From assembly GCF_000720425.1 (NCBI RefSeq), contig NZ_JOAJ01000012.1:109715-173714 (forward strand): a stretch of 64,000 nucleotides of DNA, read 5' to 3'. The position numbers and the translations under genes are program-made. The DNA comes from Nocardia rhamnosiphila NBRC 108938. GTDB taxonomy: Bacteria > Actinomycetota > Actinomycetes > Mycobacteriales > Mycobacteriaceae. Shown piece after piece: positions 35,913-46,115 of this stretch (positions within the stretch are counted from its first letter, which is position 1; each line of letters opens with the position of its first letter). The notes beneath the pieces were generated by a model. The model saw only the letters and a program-made list of their open reading frames with translations, was not told the origin of the DNA and did not search any database.

Positions 35913-38063
35913 TCAGGCCGGAATGCTGTTGGTGTCCCGTTCCCAGATCCGGTGCCCCGCGAGCAGCGTGGCGAACGCTTCGGTGAAACCGTCGGACACC
36001 GTGTCACCGCTGCGCAGTACCCCGTCGGCGGGGGTGTCCGGCTGCGGGGGCTCCGCGATACCGCCTGCCCGCAGCACCTCGATGCCCGCGCCCAGCGCGG
36101 CGACCGGCTTCGCGTGCTTGTACGCCTCGGTGACGAAGTGCACGGCCGGACCCGCCGCGGCGAGGGCGCGCGCGCATTCGTCGCCCCCGGCGACCACGAC
36201 GGCGTCGTAGAGGACCGAGGCCATGGTCGCCAGGGCTCGGTCCACGGCCAGGGCATTCCCGCCGGTTCCGCGCAGTTCACCGCCGTGCGGTGCGAGGACC
36301 TCGGTGACGGCACCGCGATCGGCGAGGGCGCTGCGCAACTGTTCCACACTCGCGGTATCCACCCCGTCGGTGGCCAGGATCGCGATCTGACGGGTGGCGA
36401 TGGTCTGCGGGGGATCCTTCAGCTGGGACAGTGCGGGTGACAGCGCGACCTCGGACACCTCCTGCGCGGCCGGAGCCGGCAGGCCCAGTTCGCTCGCCAC
36501 CCGGCCGGCCAGGTCGGGGTCGACGCGTACCAGCTCGTCCAGCACCCGGGTCCTGATCTCGACCTCCCGGCATTTACCGAGTTCGAACGCGAACGCTTCG
36601 ACGATATGGGTGGCCTCCGGCTCGGTCATACTGCGCCAGAACATGCGCGGCTGCCGGTAGTACTCCTTGAAGCTCTCGCTGCGGGCCCGGATCGTCTCGC
36701 CCTCCACCCGGCGCGTGTAGTGGCGATAGACGTCCTCGTCGGCCAGCGCGGGACAGCCGCCGCCGAGCGTGTTCTTGGTGTAGAACGCCCGGCCGTGCGG
36801 AATATCGTGGCGGCTGTATCCGTCCTGCTGATGGGTACGGACGTCGGCCAGCGGGCGGTTCACCGGCAGATGCGCGAAATTCGGGCCGCCCAACCGGATC
36901 AGCTGGGTGTCCAGGTAGGAGAAGTTGCGCAGCTGCAGCAGCGGGTCGTTGGTGAAATCGATACCGGGCACGATATTGGCCGTATGGAAGGCGATCTGCT
37001 CGGTTTCGGCGAAGAAATTGTCCGGGTTGCGGTCCAGCACCAGCTCGCCGACCGGGCGCACCGGCACCTGCTCCTCCGGGATGATCTTGGTGGCATCGAG
37101 CAGGTCGAAATCGAAGTCGAATTCCTGCTCCTCGGGAACGAGCTGCACGCCCAGCTCCCAGCGCGGGAAGTTTCCGGCCTCGATATTGTCCCAGAGATCG
37201 CGCCGGTTGTAGTCGGGGTCGCGGCCCGCCACCTGCTGGCATTCATCCCACAGCAGTGAGTGCACACCCAGACTCGGCTTCCAGTGGAACTTCACGAAAG
37301 TTCCCCGCCCCTCCGCGTTCACCAGCCGGAAGGTGTGCACACCGAAACCCTGCATCATCCGGTAGCTCCGCGGCAGCGCACGATCGGACATGAGCCACAT
37401 GATGGCGTGCAGGGTTTCCGGCTGGGCGGCCACGAAATCCCAGAGCGTGTCGTGGGCCGACTGGGCCTGGGGGATCTCGTTGTGCGGTTCGGGCTTCACC
37501 GCGTGCACGAAATCGGGGAATTTGATGCCGTCCTGGATGAAGAACACCGGGAAGTTGTTGCCCACCAGATCGTAATTCCCTTGCGGAGTATAGAACTTGG
37601 TGGCGAATCCGCGCACGTCACGGACCGTGTCGGAGGAACCCCGGGACCCGGCGACCGTGGAGAACCGGACGAAGACCGGCGTGCGCAGCTGCGGATCGGT
37701 CAGGAATTTCGCGACCGTGTAGTCGGCCAGCGAATCGTCGTATGGGCGGAAGTATCCGTACGCGCCCGCGCCGCGGGCATGGACCACCCGCTCCGGAATT
37801 CGCTCGTGATCGAAATGGGTGATCTTCTCCCGGGCGTGGAAATCGTCGACGAGGGTGGGGCCGCGCTCGCCGACGGTCAGCGCGTCGTCGGTGTGGTCGA
37901 CGCGCACCCCCTGCTGGGTGGTGAGGTACCCGCTCTCGCGATCCTGCCGCAGCGGATCGAGCTGCCGCTGTTTCGGGTCGTCGCCCCCACGCCCTTCACC
38001 GAGCGCCTGCTGCTGCGCATCGGACGCGGCAGGGTCGGCGGACGGCTGTGATGTTCGGTCCAT
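35913..38063 (-). CDS. katE: Large-subunit (clade 2, HPII-type) catalase
   Basis: 716 residues from ATG 38063 behind GAGGAGG. Catalytic His is in [14 protein letters not shown] (near 92), distal Asn in [11 protein letters not shown], and the proximal heme Tyr in [18 protein letters not shown]. The C-terminal 150 residues (from about 565: [21 protein letters not shown]) form the extra flavodoxin/DJ-1-like domain typical of large catalases, giving the expected length of 700-750. It breaks down H2O2 in the cytosol. A terminator follows. Confidence 0.95.
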   Translation of the reverse strand: MDRTSQPSADPAASDAQQQALGEGRGGDDPKQRQLDPLRQDRESGYLTTQQGVRVDHTDDALTVGERGPTLVDDFHAREKITHFDHERIPERVVHARGAGAYGYFRPYDDSLADYTVAKFLTDPQLRTPVFVRFSTVAGSRGSSDTVRDVRGFATKFYTPQGNYDLVGNNFPVFFIQDGIKFPDFVHAVKPEPHNEIPQAQSAHDTLWDFVAAQPETLHAIMWLMSDRALPRSYRMMQGFGVHTFRLVNAEGRGTFVKFHWKPSLGVHSLLWDECQQVAGRDPDYNRRDLWDNIEAGNFPRWELGVQLVPEEQEFDFDFDLLDATKIIPEEQVPVRPVGELVLDRNPDNFFAETEQIAFHTANIVPGIDFTNDPLLQLRNFSYLDTQLIRLGGPNFAHLPVNRPLADVRTHQQDGYSRHDIPHGRAFYTKNTLGGGCPALADEDVYRHYTRRVEGETIRARSESFKEYYRQPRMFWRSMTEPEATHIVEAFAFELGKCREVEIRTRVLDELVRVDPDLAGRVASELGLPAPAAQEVSEVALSPALSQLKDPPQTIATRQIAILATDGVDTASVEQLRSALADRGAVTEVLAPHGGELRGTGGNALAVDRALATMASVLYDAVVVAGGDECARALAAAGPAVHFVTEAYKHAKPVAALGAGIEVLRAGGIAEPPQPDTPADGVLRSGDTVSDGFTEAFATLLAGHRIWERDTNSIPA

Positions 38064-38255
38064 AAGTGTCCTCCTCGCTGGCGGGATGACCTGGTGTCCC
38101 CGATCCGGGCGCAACTCGCCCTGGTCGGGCGGCTTCCCCGCAGGGGCGGTGCTAAACAGTGCCCGGTGAGCGCCCGAATCCCGCGGTTCTCCGGTCCGGG
38201 GCCGGCGCTCTCGTACCGGTCGGGTATGGCCCCGGCGCCCGGCCGGGAACCGGGC

Positions 38256-38864
38256 TCAGTCGCTCGCCAGGCGCGCCCCGAAGGTCACCAGCGCCGCCCC
38301 CGCCACGGCGTCCAGCAGCCGTCGCACCACCCGGCGGGCCAACCAGGGCCGGACCCGGTGGACGAATGCCGCGAGGCACAGCAACCACAGCGACCCGAGC
38401 ACGGCCACGGTATAGGCCAGCAGCAAGGCGTGGGTGATACCGGAATCCGCGTGCAGAAACTGCGGGAGGACGGATAGATACAGGGCAAGGATCTTCGGAT
38501 TGGTGATATTGCTGAGGAATCCGGCGCGTAACGCGCGGTCACCGCCGGCGTCGACCGCCCATCCGGGACCGTCACCGCGGCAGGCGGACCACAGCGCCCG
38601 CACCCCGAGGAAGCACAGATAGGCCGCGCCGAGCCACCGCAATGCCGTGAACACCGGTTGCGATCCGGTGATCAGCGCTCCCACACCCAGTGCCGCCGCA
38701 CTGCCCTGTACGAGACTGGCGGCGCAGATACCCGCCACCGCCCGGGCGCCGCCGCGGAGCCCACCCAGCACCGAGTGCTGAAGGGTGATCACCGTATCCG
38801 GCCCGGGCGCCAGCACGACGAGGACCACGACCGCGAGGTAGCCGACATATTCGTGCACTGTCAC
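38256..38864 (-). CDS. LysE/RhtB family amino-acid exporter
   Basis: 202 residues with six predicted membrane helices. The family signature is present: VVVLVVLAPGPDTVITLQHSVLGGLRGG (GPD motif near 21) and SNITNPKILALYLSVLPQF (near 117). These proteins export amino acids or related metabolites with proton exchange. Lies alone between the catalase and the divergent flavohemoprotein gene. Confidence 0.92.
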   Translation of the reverse strand: MTVHEYVGYLAVVVLVVLAPGPDTVITLQHSVLGGLRGGARAVAGICAASLVQGSAAALGVGALITGSQPVFTALRWLGAAYLCFLGVRALWSACRGDGPGWAVDAGGDRALRAGFLSNITNPKILALYLSVLPQFLHADSGITHALLLAYTVAVLGSLWLLCLAAFVHRVRPWLARRVVRRLLDAVAGAALVTFGARLASD

Positions 38865-38981
38865 CTCGCCGGACTACCCCGCAGGCGGACGCCGAATCGG
38901 CGCGTCAGGGCGCCCTCGATCGCGAACAGACCGAAGAAGTGACTGATAATTCTCGCCAATCAACTCTGGTTAGCTGGGCAT

Positions 38982-38993
38982 ATAGGTCACTAT
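38982..38993. promoter_or_regulatory. Small palindrome in an AT-rich promoter region
   Basis: ATAG-GTCA-CTAT lies within an AT-richer stretch (38945-39000) upstream of the flavohemoprotein gene, the expected place for a nitric-oxide-responsive site. Too short to name a regulator. Confidence 0.3.
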
Positions 38994-39073
38994 GTAAATG
39001 CTTGATCCGTTGAGTACAACCGCCGTGGGCGCAAGCCGCAGGCAAGCGCTGCGGTGGAGTGAAGGACACCGAT

Positions 39074-40293
39074 ATGACCACCACGCCGCCCGGTCTCGAT
39101 GACCGGCACGCCGATATCGTCCGTGCCACGCTGCCACTGGTCGAGGCGAATCTCGACGCGATCACCGCCACCTTCTACCGCGACCTGTTCGACCGGCATC
39201 CGCAGCTCGGCCGTGACCTGTTCAACCGTGGCGACCAGGCCCAGGGCAGCCAGCCGCGCGCGCTGGCGGCGTCCATCGCCCGCTTCGCCGCCCGGCTGAT
39301 CGATCCCACTGCCCCGCAGCCGGACTCGATGCTCTCCCGGATCGGCCACAAACACGCGTCCCTCGGGATCACCGCCGAGCAGTACGACGTGGTCCACGAA
39401 CACCTCTTTGCGGCCATCGTCGCGGTTCTCGGTGCCGAGGTGGTCACCGAACCGATCGCCGCCGCCTGGGACCGCGTGTACTGGCTGATGGCCGACGCGC
39501 TCATCGCCCTGGAGAACCGGCTCTACGCGGAGTCCGGGGTCGCGCCGGGCGCGGTCTTCCGGGAGGCGCTGGTGACCGCCCGGGAAGACGATCCCGCCGG
39601 CGTCGCGGTGTTCACCGTCGAATCCGCCGATCCGGTCCGGCCGTTCCCCGGATACGCTCCGGGCCAGTACATCTCGGTGGGCATCCCGCTGGCCGACGGC
39701 GCCCGCCAGCTGCGGCAGTACAGCCTGCTCGGCCTGCCCGGGGACGGACGTCTCGTATTCGCGGTGAAACGCGTCGATCCCGCGGCCGGGCGGCCCGCCG
39801 GCGAGGTCTCGACCTGGTTGTACAACCGGATCGGGCTCGGTGACACCCTGACGATCACGCTGCCGTTCGGTGATGTCACCGTGGACCCCGGCGCCACGAC
39901 ACCGCTCATCCTGATCTCGGCCGGTATCGAATCACGCCGATGATCGGCATTCTCGAATACCTGGCCACCCATGCCCCGGGCCGGCAGGTGCATCTGGATC
40001 ACACCGACCGCTCCCCCGGCACCCGGCCGCTGGCCAACCGGCTGGCCGCCCTGGCCACCCGGCTCCCCGCACTGGGCCTGCGGTGGCGCTATCGCGACCA
40101 CATCGATGATCTCGCGCCCGGCAAGTTCGACCTCGATGCCTCCGCTTTCCCCGGCGACGCCGAGTTCCTCCTCTGCGGCCCCACCACCTTCCTGCACACC
40201 GTCCGCGGCACACTGCTGGAGCACGGTATCCCGTCCGAACGGATCCGCACCGAGCAGTTCGGCCCGACCGACTGGCGGGACAACACCGCCTGA
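39074..40293 (+). pseudogene. hmp: Flavohemoprotein (NO dioxygenase) gene with a one-base frameshift
   Basis: ATG 39074 follows GAAGGA. The first frame (to 39943) encodes the globin domain (proximal His in GHKHASLGI) and the FAD domain (RQYSLLG), then ends ISAGIESRR and stops. The next frame (to 40293) resumes the NAD-binding domain at MIGILEYLA and carries LLCGPTTFL and the C-terminal RTEQFG. Intact Hmp reads ISAGIGITPMIG here; restoring one G at about 39929 rejoins the frames exactly. The stop and an ATG overlap as ATGA (39940-39943), so a split two-chain product is possible. Sequencing error cannot be excluded. Confidence 0.85.
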
Positions 40294-40303
40294 CCCGGAG
40301 ACG

Positions 40304-41056
40304 TCAGCCGCGCTCCGTACGCAGCAGTATGTGCAACGCGGCACCGGCCTCGAACAGGGCCGCGGACCGGGCGTCGAGCCCGGAGTCCCGTGCCGCCAGG
40401 GCCCGGCCGATCTCGTCCCAGCCGTGGGCGCCCCGCAACGAGGGAATCAGTTCCCGCAGCGCGGAGATGCCGTACCCGGCGAGGCGGAACTGGTGGACCA
40501 GCCGCGCGATCCGGACATCACCGGGCAGGTACCGGCGGGTCGCGCCCTCGGCGCGCTGCGGAACGACCAGCCCCTCGGCGTCCCAGTGCCGCAGGGTCGA
40601 GGGCCGGATCCCGAGCGCGCGGGACAGTTCGGAGATGCTCATATCGTCGGCCGGCCGGATATCGCCGAGTGGCTCGCCGGCGATGGACCGGGCCGCCTCC
40701 CGCGCGAACGCGAGGTCCCGGCGTTCCCGGTCCAGTTCGGCGTGTGCGCGATCCAGCAGCGCGAACAGCCGGGACGGGCCCCGCTCCCGCGCCGCGCGCA
40801 GAATCCGTTTCGCTTCGACCGGGCCGACGCCGGCCGCCAGCGCGCGATAGGCCCGGACCGACCACAGATGGGCTTCCCCGTACACCCGGTACCCGCTGGA
40901 TGTACGCGGCACGGGCGGGAGCACACCGTCATGTTCGAGGTTGCGGATCTGCTGAACCGAGTACCCGGTAGCGCGGGCGATATCGGCGGTCCGCAGACCT
41001 GCGGAGTTGCGACTTCGGGTCGCGCTTTCCAGCTGTTTCTTGTCACAACTCTCCAT
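40304..41056 (-). CDS. TioE-type regulator with two MerR domains
   Basis: 250 residues from ATG 41056. Two MerR helix-turn-helix domains follow each other: GLRTADIARATGYSVQQIRNLEHDG (near 21-45) and MSISELSRALGIRPSTLRHWDAEG (near 137-160), each with its wing. This tandem layout is that of TioE-family regulators. It is divergent from the DUF6194 gene with only 27 bp between starts. MerR proteins bind spaced promoters; the two domains may bind one site as a monomer. Ligand unknown. Confidence 0.88.
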   Translation of the reverse strand: MESCDKKQLESATRSRNSAGLRTADIARATGYSVQQIRNLEHDGVLPPVPRTSSGYRVYGEAHLWSVRAYRALAAGVGPVEAKRILRAARERGPSRLFALLDRAHAELDRERRDLAFAREAARSIAGEPLGDIRPADDMSISELSRALGIRPSTLRHWDAEGLVVPQRAEGATRRYLPGDVRIARLVHQFRLAGYGISALRELIPSLRGAHGWDEIGRALAARDSGLDARSAALFEAGAALHILLRTERG

Positions 41057-41061
41057 AAGCA

Positions 41062-41081
41062 CTTCAATGTAACGCTCGAAG
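41062..41081. promoter_or_regulatory. Candidate MerR operator
   Basis: CTTCAA (41062-41067) and TCGAAG (41076-41081) are inverted with 5 of 6 matches around 8 bases, filling most of the 27-bp divergent region. Inferred site for the tandem MerR protein. Confidence 0.4.
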
Positions 41082-41083
41082 GC

Positions 41084-41554
41084 ATGACTTTCGACGAGAT
41101 CATCGAATACCTCGGCGCCCGCGACGGCGTACTGACCCAGCAACCCCGCCCCGGCGACGGCACCCCCGAGATCGCGTGGGGTGACGCGTTCTTCTTCTAC
41201 GCGCCCGACGGCGCGGTCCCGGCCAATACCCAGCCCTTCGCGACCCTCGTCACCAAGGACTATCCCGGCGACGAGCGGTCCCGGCTCGACCGGCCCGGCG
41301 TCTTCCGGGTGAACATCCACGTCGGTAGAGAGCTGTTCACCACCTGGACCGGCCGCGCTCCCCGCGACCCGGAACCCGCGGGCACGGACCCCGCCGTGAC
41401 CGATACCGTGATCGCCCATCCGGTGTACGGCGAGCTCGGCTGGCTGGCCGTGGTGGCGCCGGGTCCGAACACCGCCGACACCGTGCGGGAACTTCTGGCG
41501 GTCGCCCACGACCGGGCCCGGGTACGTACCCAACGGCGGTCCGGGATCCGGTAA
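41084..41554 (+). CDS. DUF6194 family protein
   Basis: 156 residues from ATG 41084. Typical blocks are MTFDEIIEYLGARDGV, GTPEIAWGDAFFFYAPDGAVPANTQPFATLVTKDYPGD, SRLDRPGVFRVNIHVG and HPVYGELGWLAVVAPG. The family is common in actinobacteria, often beside MerR or TetR regulators, and has no established role; its fold may resemble MmcQ/YjbR-like DNA-binding-fold proteins. Control by the divergent tandem-MerR protein is likely. Confidence 0.85.
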   Translation: MTFDEIIEYLGARDGVLTQQPRPGDGTPEIAWGDAFFFYAPDGAVPANTQPFATLVTKDYPGDERSRLDRPGVFRVNIHVGRELFTTWTGRAPRDPEPAGTDPAVTDTVIAHPVYGELGWLAVVAPGPNTADTVRELLAVAHDRARVRTQRRSGIR

Positions 41555-41576
41555 CCGGTCCGTCCCGGTTTCGGCC

Positions 41577-42737
41577 TCAGGCCACGACCGGGCGTTGCGC
41601 GACGCCCACGTATTCGCTCAGCGGCCGGATCAACGCATTGGATTCACCCTGTTCGATGATGTGGGCGGTCCATCCGGTGATCCGGCTCATGACGAATATC
41701 GGCGTGAAGACCTCGATATCGAAGCCGAGCAGGTGGTAGGCGGGGCCGGTCGGGAAATCGAGATTCGGCTCGATCCCGGTGGCCTCGTCCATGGCGCGCT
41801 CGAGGGCCTCGTACATCCGCACCCACCGCTGTCCGTCGGTGGCCGCGGCGATATCCAGGAAGGCCTGTTTCATGGTGGGCACCCGGGAGTCACCGTTCTT
41901 GTAGACCCGATGGCCGAAACCCATCACCTTCTCCTTCCTGGCCAGCCTGTCGCGCAGCCACTGCCCGGCCAGCGCCGGGTCACCGATCTCGATCATGTGC
42001 TGCATGACGGCCTCATTGGCGCCGCCGTGCAACGGGCCCTTGAGCGCGCCGATGGCGGCGGTGACGGCGCTGTAGATATCCGACAGCGTCGAGGTGACCA
42101 CGCGGGCGGCGAACGTGGAGGCATTGAAGCTGTGCTCGGCGTAGAGGATCAGCGAGACCTCGAAGGCCTGCACCAGCTCCGGCGCAGGGACGGTCCCGAA
42201 ACACATGTGCAGGAAGTTCTCGGCGTAACCGAGGTGGGAATGCGGTGCGATCGGATCGAGACCGTGGCGACGGCGGTGATCGGCCGCGACGATCGTCGGC
42301 AGCACCGCGAACATCCGCAGCGCCTTGGCGCGATTGGCCTGCGCCGAATTGTCCTCCTCGGCGGGGTCCTCGGCACCGAGGTAACTGATGGCGGTCCGGA
42401 CGACGTCCATGGGGTGGCAGGTCTCCGGCAATTTCGCCACCAGCGACAGCAGCGACCGGTCGGCGCGGCGCGAGGCCCGTTCCCGCTGCCGGAACCGCTC
42501 CAGCTCGGCGTGGCCGGGAAGTTCGCCGTACCAGAGCAGATATGCCACCTGGTCGAAGGAGCAGTGGGCGGCCAGATCCTGCACCGCGTACCCGCGGTAG
42601 GTGAGCGAATTGGTTTCCGGCACGACCTTCGAGATCGCGGTGGTATCGACGACCACGCCCGCCAGACCTTTGTAGATGGTCGATATCACGGCATCGGCCC
42701 CACCCCGCACCGGCTCGCCGAGCGACGCTGTGCTCAT
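41577..42737 (-). CDS. prpC: 2-Methylcitrate synthase
   Basis: 386 residues from ATG 42737, whose first base overlaps the prpB stop (TGATG). Citrate-synthase-fold enzyme with catalytic His residues in LYAEHSFNAST and MGFGHRVYKNGD and Asp in EPNLDFPTGP. The short 370-390-residue bacterial form and its place after prpD and prpB identify methylcitrate synthase, which condenses propionyl-CoA with oxaloacetate. Third gene of the operon. Confidence 0.93.
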   Translation of the reverse strand: MSTASLGEPVRGGADAVISTIYKGLAGVVVDTTAISKVVPETNSLTYRGYAVQDLAAHCSFDQVAYLLWYGELPGHAELERFRQRERASRRADRSLLSLVAKLPETCHPMDVVRTAISYLGAEDPAEEDNSAQANRAKALRMFAVLPTIVAADHRRRHGLDPIAPHSHLGYAENFLHMCFGTVPAPELVQAFEVSLILYAEHSFNASTFAARVVTSTLSDIYSAVTAAIGALKGPLHGGANEAVMQHMIEIGDPALAGQWLRDRLARKEKVMGFGHRVYKNGDSRVPTMKQAFLDIAAATDGQRWVRMYEALERAMDEATGIEPNLDFPTGPAYHLLGFDIEVFTPIFVMSRITGWTAHIIEQGESNALIRPLSEYVGVAQRPVVA

Positions 42738-43651
42738 CACTGGTCCCTTCCCAGAGTGAAATCGAATATGTCCGTATCGAATTCGCTGTAGCGCTCGTAC
42801 CGGAGCAGTTCGTACAGGCGGCTGCGGGGCTGCATACGGTCCAGCAGTCCGGATTGCGTACCCGCGGCGTAGATTTCGCGCAGGCCCGCCTCCGCGGCAT
42901 ACATCGCCAGCCGCAGCGTGGAGACCGGATAGATCACCACGTTGTATCCGATGGATTCGAGGGTCGCGGCCGGGAACAGCTCCGATTTACCGAATTCGGT
43001 CATATTCGCCAGCAGCGGAGTATCCACCGCATCGCGGAACTTCTCGAATTCCGTGGGCGTGCGCAGTGCCTCGGTGAAGATCAGGTCCGCACCGGCCTCG
43101 GCATAGGCCTGCGCCCGCTCGATCGCCGCGTCGATTCCCTCGATTCCCGCGGCATCGGTACGCGCGCAGATCACGAAGTCCGGATCGCGGCGGGCGGAGA
43201 CGGCGGCCCGCAGCCGACGGACCATCTCCGCGGTGGAGACGACCGCCTTGCCGTCGAGATGTCCGCAGCGTTTCGGGTTGACCTGATCCTCGAAATGGCA
43301 GCCGGCGATCCCGGCGTCTTCGAGGACGGTGACCGTCCGGGCGGCGTTCATCGGCTCGCCGAAACCGGTATCGGCATCGATGAGCACCGGCAGATCGGTG
43401 ACCCGGGCGATCTGCTGCCCGCGTCCCGACACCTCGGTGAGCGTGGTCAGGCCGATATCCGGCAGACCCAGTTCGGCCGACAACACGGCGCCCGAGACGT
43501 ACACACCGTCGAAGCCGATCTCCTGGATCAGGGTCGCCACCAGGGGGTTGAAGGCGCCGGGGAAGCGGTGGATGCGCCCGGAGGCCAGGCCGGCACGGAA
43601 CGCGGCACGCTTGTCCGCCGCGGGCGTCGGCGCCGCGAGCGGCCCGGTCAT
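42737..43651 (-). CDS. prpB: 2-Methylisocitrate lyase
   Basis: 304 residues. The isocitrate-lyase superfamily signature KRCGH (near 126-130) carries the catalytic Cys, with metal ligands in DADTGFGEP and HFEDQ. It splits 2-methylisocitrate into pyruvate and succinate. Start overlaps the prpD stop by 4 bp (ATGA), and its stop overlaps the prpC start, so the three genes are translationally coupled. Confidence 0.95.
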   Translation of the reverse strand: MTGPLAAPTPAADKRAAFRAGLASGRIHRFPGAFNPLVATLIQEIGFDGVYVSGAVLSAELGLPDIGLTTLTEVSGRGQQIARVTDLPVLIDADTGFGEPMNAARTVTVLEDAGIAGCHFEDQVNPKRCGHLDGKAVVSTAEMVRRLRAAVSARRDPDFVICARTDAAGIEGIDAAIERAQAYAEAGADLIFTEALRTPTEFEKFRDAVDTPLLANMTEFGKSELFPAATLESIGYNVVIYPVSTLRLAMYAAEAGLREIYAAGTQSGLLDRMQPRSRLYELLRYERYSEFDTDIFDFTLGRDQ

Positions 43652-45153
43652 CGGAACAGTCCCTTCGGGGAACGCGGTGCGCGGTCGAGCACATCCGGCG
43701 AGACGGTGAAAGTCAGCCGGGACAGTTCGTCCGCGGACAGCTCCCCCGTACGCTGGGCCACCTCGAGGAAGCGGTCCTGCTCGGCCGGTTCGACCACGCC
43801 CTCGGCGAGGGTGCGGAATTTGGCGATGTACTCGTCGCGGGCGAAGGGCCGCGCGCCGAGTGGGTGGGCGTCGGCGACCGCGAGTTCGTCGACGATCACC
43901 TCACCGCTGTTCAGGGTGACCTCGGCACGGGCGCCGAACGCTTTCTCGCGCGGATCGGTGGAGTGGTAGCGACGGGTCCACTCCGGATCCTCCGCGGTGG
44001 AGATCTTGCGCCACAGTTCCACGGTGTCGGGGCGCTGCGCGCGCTCGGGCGCATAGGACCGCTCATGGTGCCAGGTGCCGTCCTGCAGGGCGACAGCGAA
44101 GATGTAGGGCACCGAATGGTCGAGCGTTTCCCGCGAGGCCCGCGGATCGAACTTCTGCGGATCGTTCGATCCGGTGCCGATCACCACATGGGTGTGGTGG
44201 CTGGTGTGCAGGACGATGGAGGCGATCCGGTCCAGGTCCCCGATCCGCGCACGCAGCCGGCGGGCGAGGTCGATCGGTGCCTGACTCTGATACTCCGCGG
44301 AATGCTCCTTGGTGTAGGACTCGAGGATCGCCCGCTTGGGCTCCCCCGGACCCGGCAGCGGCACCGTGTACTCCGCCTCCGGGCCCCCGAGCAACCAGGC
44401 GATCACCCCGTCCTCGCCCTCCCAGATCGGCGCGGGCGCCCCCTCCCCGCGCAGCGCGCGATCGACGGACTCCACCGCCATCTTCCCGGCGAACGCCGGG
44501 GCGTAGGCCTTCCAGCTCGAGATGTCGCCCTTCCGCGACTGGCGGGTCGCGGTGGTGGTGTGCAGGGCCTGGCCGATGGCCTGATAGACGGTCTCGGTGT
44601 CGAGGCCGAGCAGCGTGCCGATACCGGCCGCGGCCGAGGGGCCGAGATGGGCCACGTGATCGATCTTGTGCTCGTGCAGGCAGATCGACCGCACCAGGTC
44701 GATCTGGATCTCGTAGCCGGTCGCCAGACCACGGAGCAGGTCACGACCGGTGCGGCCGGCGTGCTGGGCGACCGCCAGGATCGCCGGAATATTGTCGCCG
44801 GGGTGGGAGTATTCCGCGGCCAGGAAGGTGTCGTGGAAGTCGAGTTCGCGGACCGCCACACCGTTGGCCCAGGCCGCCCATTCCGGCGAGAACCGGCCCG
44901 CGGCACCGAACACGGTCGCCCCCGGCAGGTAGGGATGCGCCAGCGCCTGGGCCCGGGCATTGGCGACCGGGCGCCGGGTCAGCGCGGCCGCGGCGACGGC
45001 GGCATTGTCGATGATCCGGTTGACGATCATTTCCGCGGTCTCCGGGGCGACTTCCACCGGATCGGTCGCCACCTCGGCGATCTGCCACGCCAGATGCTCT
45101 TCGCGAGGGAAATGTTCCGCGGAACGGTGGGTGCGGACGAGATGATTCTTCAC
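43648..45153 (-). CDS. prpD: 2-Methylcitrate dehydratase (MmgE/PrpD family)
   Basis: 501 residues, full length for actinobacterial PrpD. Typical blocks: [58 protein letters not shown] and [27 protein letters not shown]. It dehydrates 2-methylcitrate to 2-methylaconitate. First gene of prpD-prpB-prpC; five TTGC(N)GAA-like motifs lie 77-131 bp upstream, and the likely regulator gene ends 963 bp upstream on the same strand. Confidence 0.95.
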   Translation of the reverse strand: MKNHLVRTHRSAEHFPREEHLAWQIAEVATDPVEVAPETAEMIVNRIIDNAAVAAAALTRRPVANARAQALAHPYLPGATVFGAAGRFSPEWAAWANGVAVRELDFHDTFLAAEYSHPGDNIPAILAVAQHAGRTGRDLLRGLATGYEIQIDLVRSICLHEHKIDHVAHLGPSAAAGIGTLLGLDTETVYQAIGQALHTTTATRQSRKGDISSWKAYAPAFAGKMAVESVDRALRGEGAPAPIWEGEDGVIAWLLGGPEAEYTVPLPGPGEPKRAILESYTKEHSAEYQSQAPIDLARRLRARIGDLDRIASIVLHTSHHTHVVIGTGSNDPQKFDPRASRETLDHSVPYIFAVALQDGTWHHERSYAPERAQRPDTVELWRKISTAEDPEWTRRYHSTDPREKAFGARAEVTLNSGEVIVDELAVADAHPLGARPFARDEYIAKFRTLAEGVVEPAEQDRFLEVAQRTGELSADELSRLTFTVSPDVLDRAPRSPKGLFR

Positions 45154-45229
45154 GGTCCAGGGCCTCCAGGCGATCGGTGGAATTCACTCGATTCGCACGC
45201 TACCGAGAGTCCGGGTCGGCGGAAACGGG

Positions 45230-45284
45230 TTGCAGAAGGGGAATTCTGCAGAATCAATTCTGCGAATTTGCGGAAGTTGCGGAA
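45230..45284 (-). promoter_or_regulatory. Array of TTGC(N)GAA-like motifs upstream of prpD
   Basis: Five related elements in 55 bp: TTGCAGAA (45230-45237), the palindrome ATTCTGCAGAAT (45243-45254), TTCTGCGAA (45258-45266), TTGCGGAA (45268-45275) and TTGCGGAA (45277-45284). They resemble halves of the TTTGCAAA-type sites of RamB/PrpR regulators. Probable binding region of the regulator encoded at 46116-47543. Confidence 0.65.
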
Positions 45285-46115
45285 GGTCGGCATACGACCG
45301 GACCTGCGCTGACACCACCGGCGGCGGGCCGAGTGCACGATCCGGTGACGCAGCAGGGCCGCCCGCGCGCACATCGAGATGAACGGTGCGTACACGGTGG
45401 CAAACCGTAGATAGGGGGAAATACCAGTTCACGGAAATCCACGCGTCCGATTCCGGCACGCATCGGAATCTTTGCGGTATCGATCCGAAAATGCACACGA
45501 ATAATCCTCGAATTTCCCACCGACAATTCGGCGACGAAGTCGTTGTGCGCTCGCAAGGCGCACGTCGCCGGGCCGGACACGGCGGCGATCCGCGCGGCTA
45601 CGGCACGCCACCCGGAGTCATGCACCGCCAGGGTCCTCCCGCACCTGCCGACGCATCCCGAACGCCTCCGGGTCTTGTCCTGGACAACGACCCGATGTCT
45701 GTCACGCACCACCAATTGCCACTGGAGGTCACAGCATCCCGCCTACAGAGCTCGCCCCCGCCGACCGCAATTCACCGGGGATACCGGTAACCCGTACCTG
45801 CCGACGCTCCGCGAGCACCAGCAGTCCGAGAACATGCCCGTGCCGAACAGGAGGCGCCGGCCGTCAATCGGCGTGAGCAGTGCCGGATTCAGCACGAACC
45901 GAATGCAACGCACCGCCGGAGGCACCGGCCGATGGCTGCGCTACGGCGAATCCTCGACAATGCCACGCGGCCACAGCGCCGGCACCGTGGGGTCGGCGGC
46001 GGGAGCGGCAAGCTCTATCTCCCAGCGCCCGGAATCGCCGGCCCCCGCCGCACAGTCGGCACTCCCTATCGACTCTCGACCGAAGGCGGCATGGGCCCGC
46101 GGCGCTCGGGCGACG
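45285..46115. other. Long intergenic region between prpD promoter and regulator gene
   Basis: About 830 bases. Frames on both strands are open for 60-135 codons but show no family similarity and no good ribosome-binding site. The left part is AT-richer than average (45400-45540), the right part may be eroded coding DNA. Confidence 0.45.

Noticed and set aside
45743..45925. 60-codon minus-strand frame downstream of the regulator gene
   Set aside because: No ribosome-binding site, no recognisable motif and composition close to the other two frames.
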